Assembly (NCBI GenBank): GCA_030453285.1
Contig: JAKDKP010000125.1
Coordinates: 1-6,627, forward strand
Reading direction: 5' to 3'
Length of the DNA stretch: 6,627 bases
Origin: Propionibacteriales bacterium
GTDB taxonomy: Bacteria; Actinomycetota; Actinomycetes; Propionibacteriales; Propionibacteriaceae
Both the position numbers and the translations under genes were made by a program. The notes under the pieces are model-generated. The model was not told the DNA's origin, did not search any database, and worked only from the letters and a program-made list of their open reading frames with translations. Of this stretch, positions 6,546 to 6,627 are shown in pieces. How positions within the stretch are numbered: the first letter of the stretch is position 1; every line of letters starts with the position of its first letter.

Positions 6546-6627
6546 CACACCCGAACGTGCGGGGCGAGCTTGGCGAAGGTCTTGGGGCCGATGCCGTCCA
6601 CCTCCTGCAGCTCCTCGATCCGGCTGA
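6545..6627 (-). CDS. comEA: ComEA-like helix-hairpin-helix DNA-binding protein, C-terminal end; 5' part outside window
   Basis: Only the last 26 or so codons are visible. They read SRIEELQEVDGIGPKTFAKL, then APHVRV and a TGA stop. V-D-G-I-G-P-K-T is a helix-hairpin-helix DNA-binding loop, and an ending of the form L-A-P-H-V-x-V is typical of ComEA proteins. ComEA is the membrane-anchored receptor that binds double-stranded DNA outside the cytoplasmic membrane and hands it to ComEC. The position directly upstream of comEC, with no real gap, matches the conserved comEA-comEC operon. The N-terminal membrane anchor and linker lie outside the window, so completeness cannot be judged. Other helix-hairpin-helix proteins end similarly, but the comEC neighbour makes ComEA by far the most likely. 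Confidence 0.85.
   Translation of the reverse strand, partial: SRIEELQEVDGIGPKTFAKLAPHVRV

Overview
The window is GC-rich with a strong G/C bias at third codon positions. The gene content (a PabC-type lyase, a UPF0548 protein, a NYN/OST-HTH protein and a comEA-comEC pair) points to the chromosome of an actinobacterium (Actinomycetota). A member of the Propionibacteriales is plausible, but the sequence alone does not fix the genus. I see no insertion sequences, tRNA or rRNA genes, CRISPR arrays or phage genes.

Layout: positions 1-1923 hold three plus-strand genes. They are the 3' end of an aminodeoxychorismate lyase (pabC-type, folate pathway), a UPF0548/DUF1990 gene overlapping it by 14 bp, and a NYN-domain protein with two C-terminal OST-HTH (LOTUS) domains. 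The NYN gene appears to have its own leaderless promoter, whose -10 element contains the stop codon of the gene before it. Positions 1910-6627 are all on the minus strand. Read in the direction of transcription, they hold the 3' end of comEA, comEC, a DUF2071-family gene broken by one frameshift, and an acyltransferase-3 membrane protein. The two groups converge: the NYN gene and the acyltransferase gene overlap tail to tail by 14 bp.

Functionally, ComEA (DNA receptor) and ComEC (membrane channel with a metallo-beta-lactamase-like domain) form the usual DNA-uptake pair. The NYN/OST-HTH protein is a predicted RNA-binding nuclease. The acyltransferase probably modifies an envelope glycan or lipid. 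Nothing ties the DUF2071 or UPF0548 proteins to a known pathway.

The window looks like ordinary chromosome and I do not see a new multi-gene system. The points most worth a second look are the DUF2071 frameshift, the NYN/OST-HTH architecture and the leaderless promoter embedded in a stop codon.
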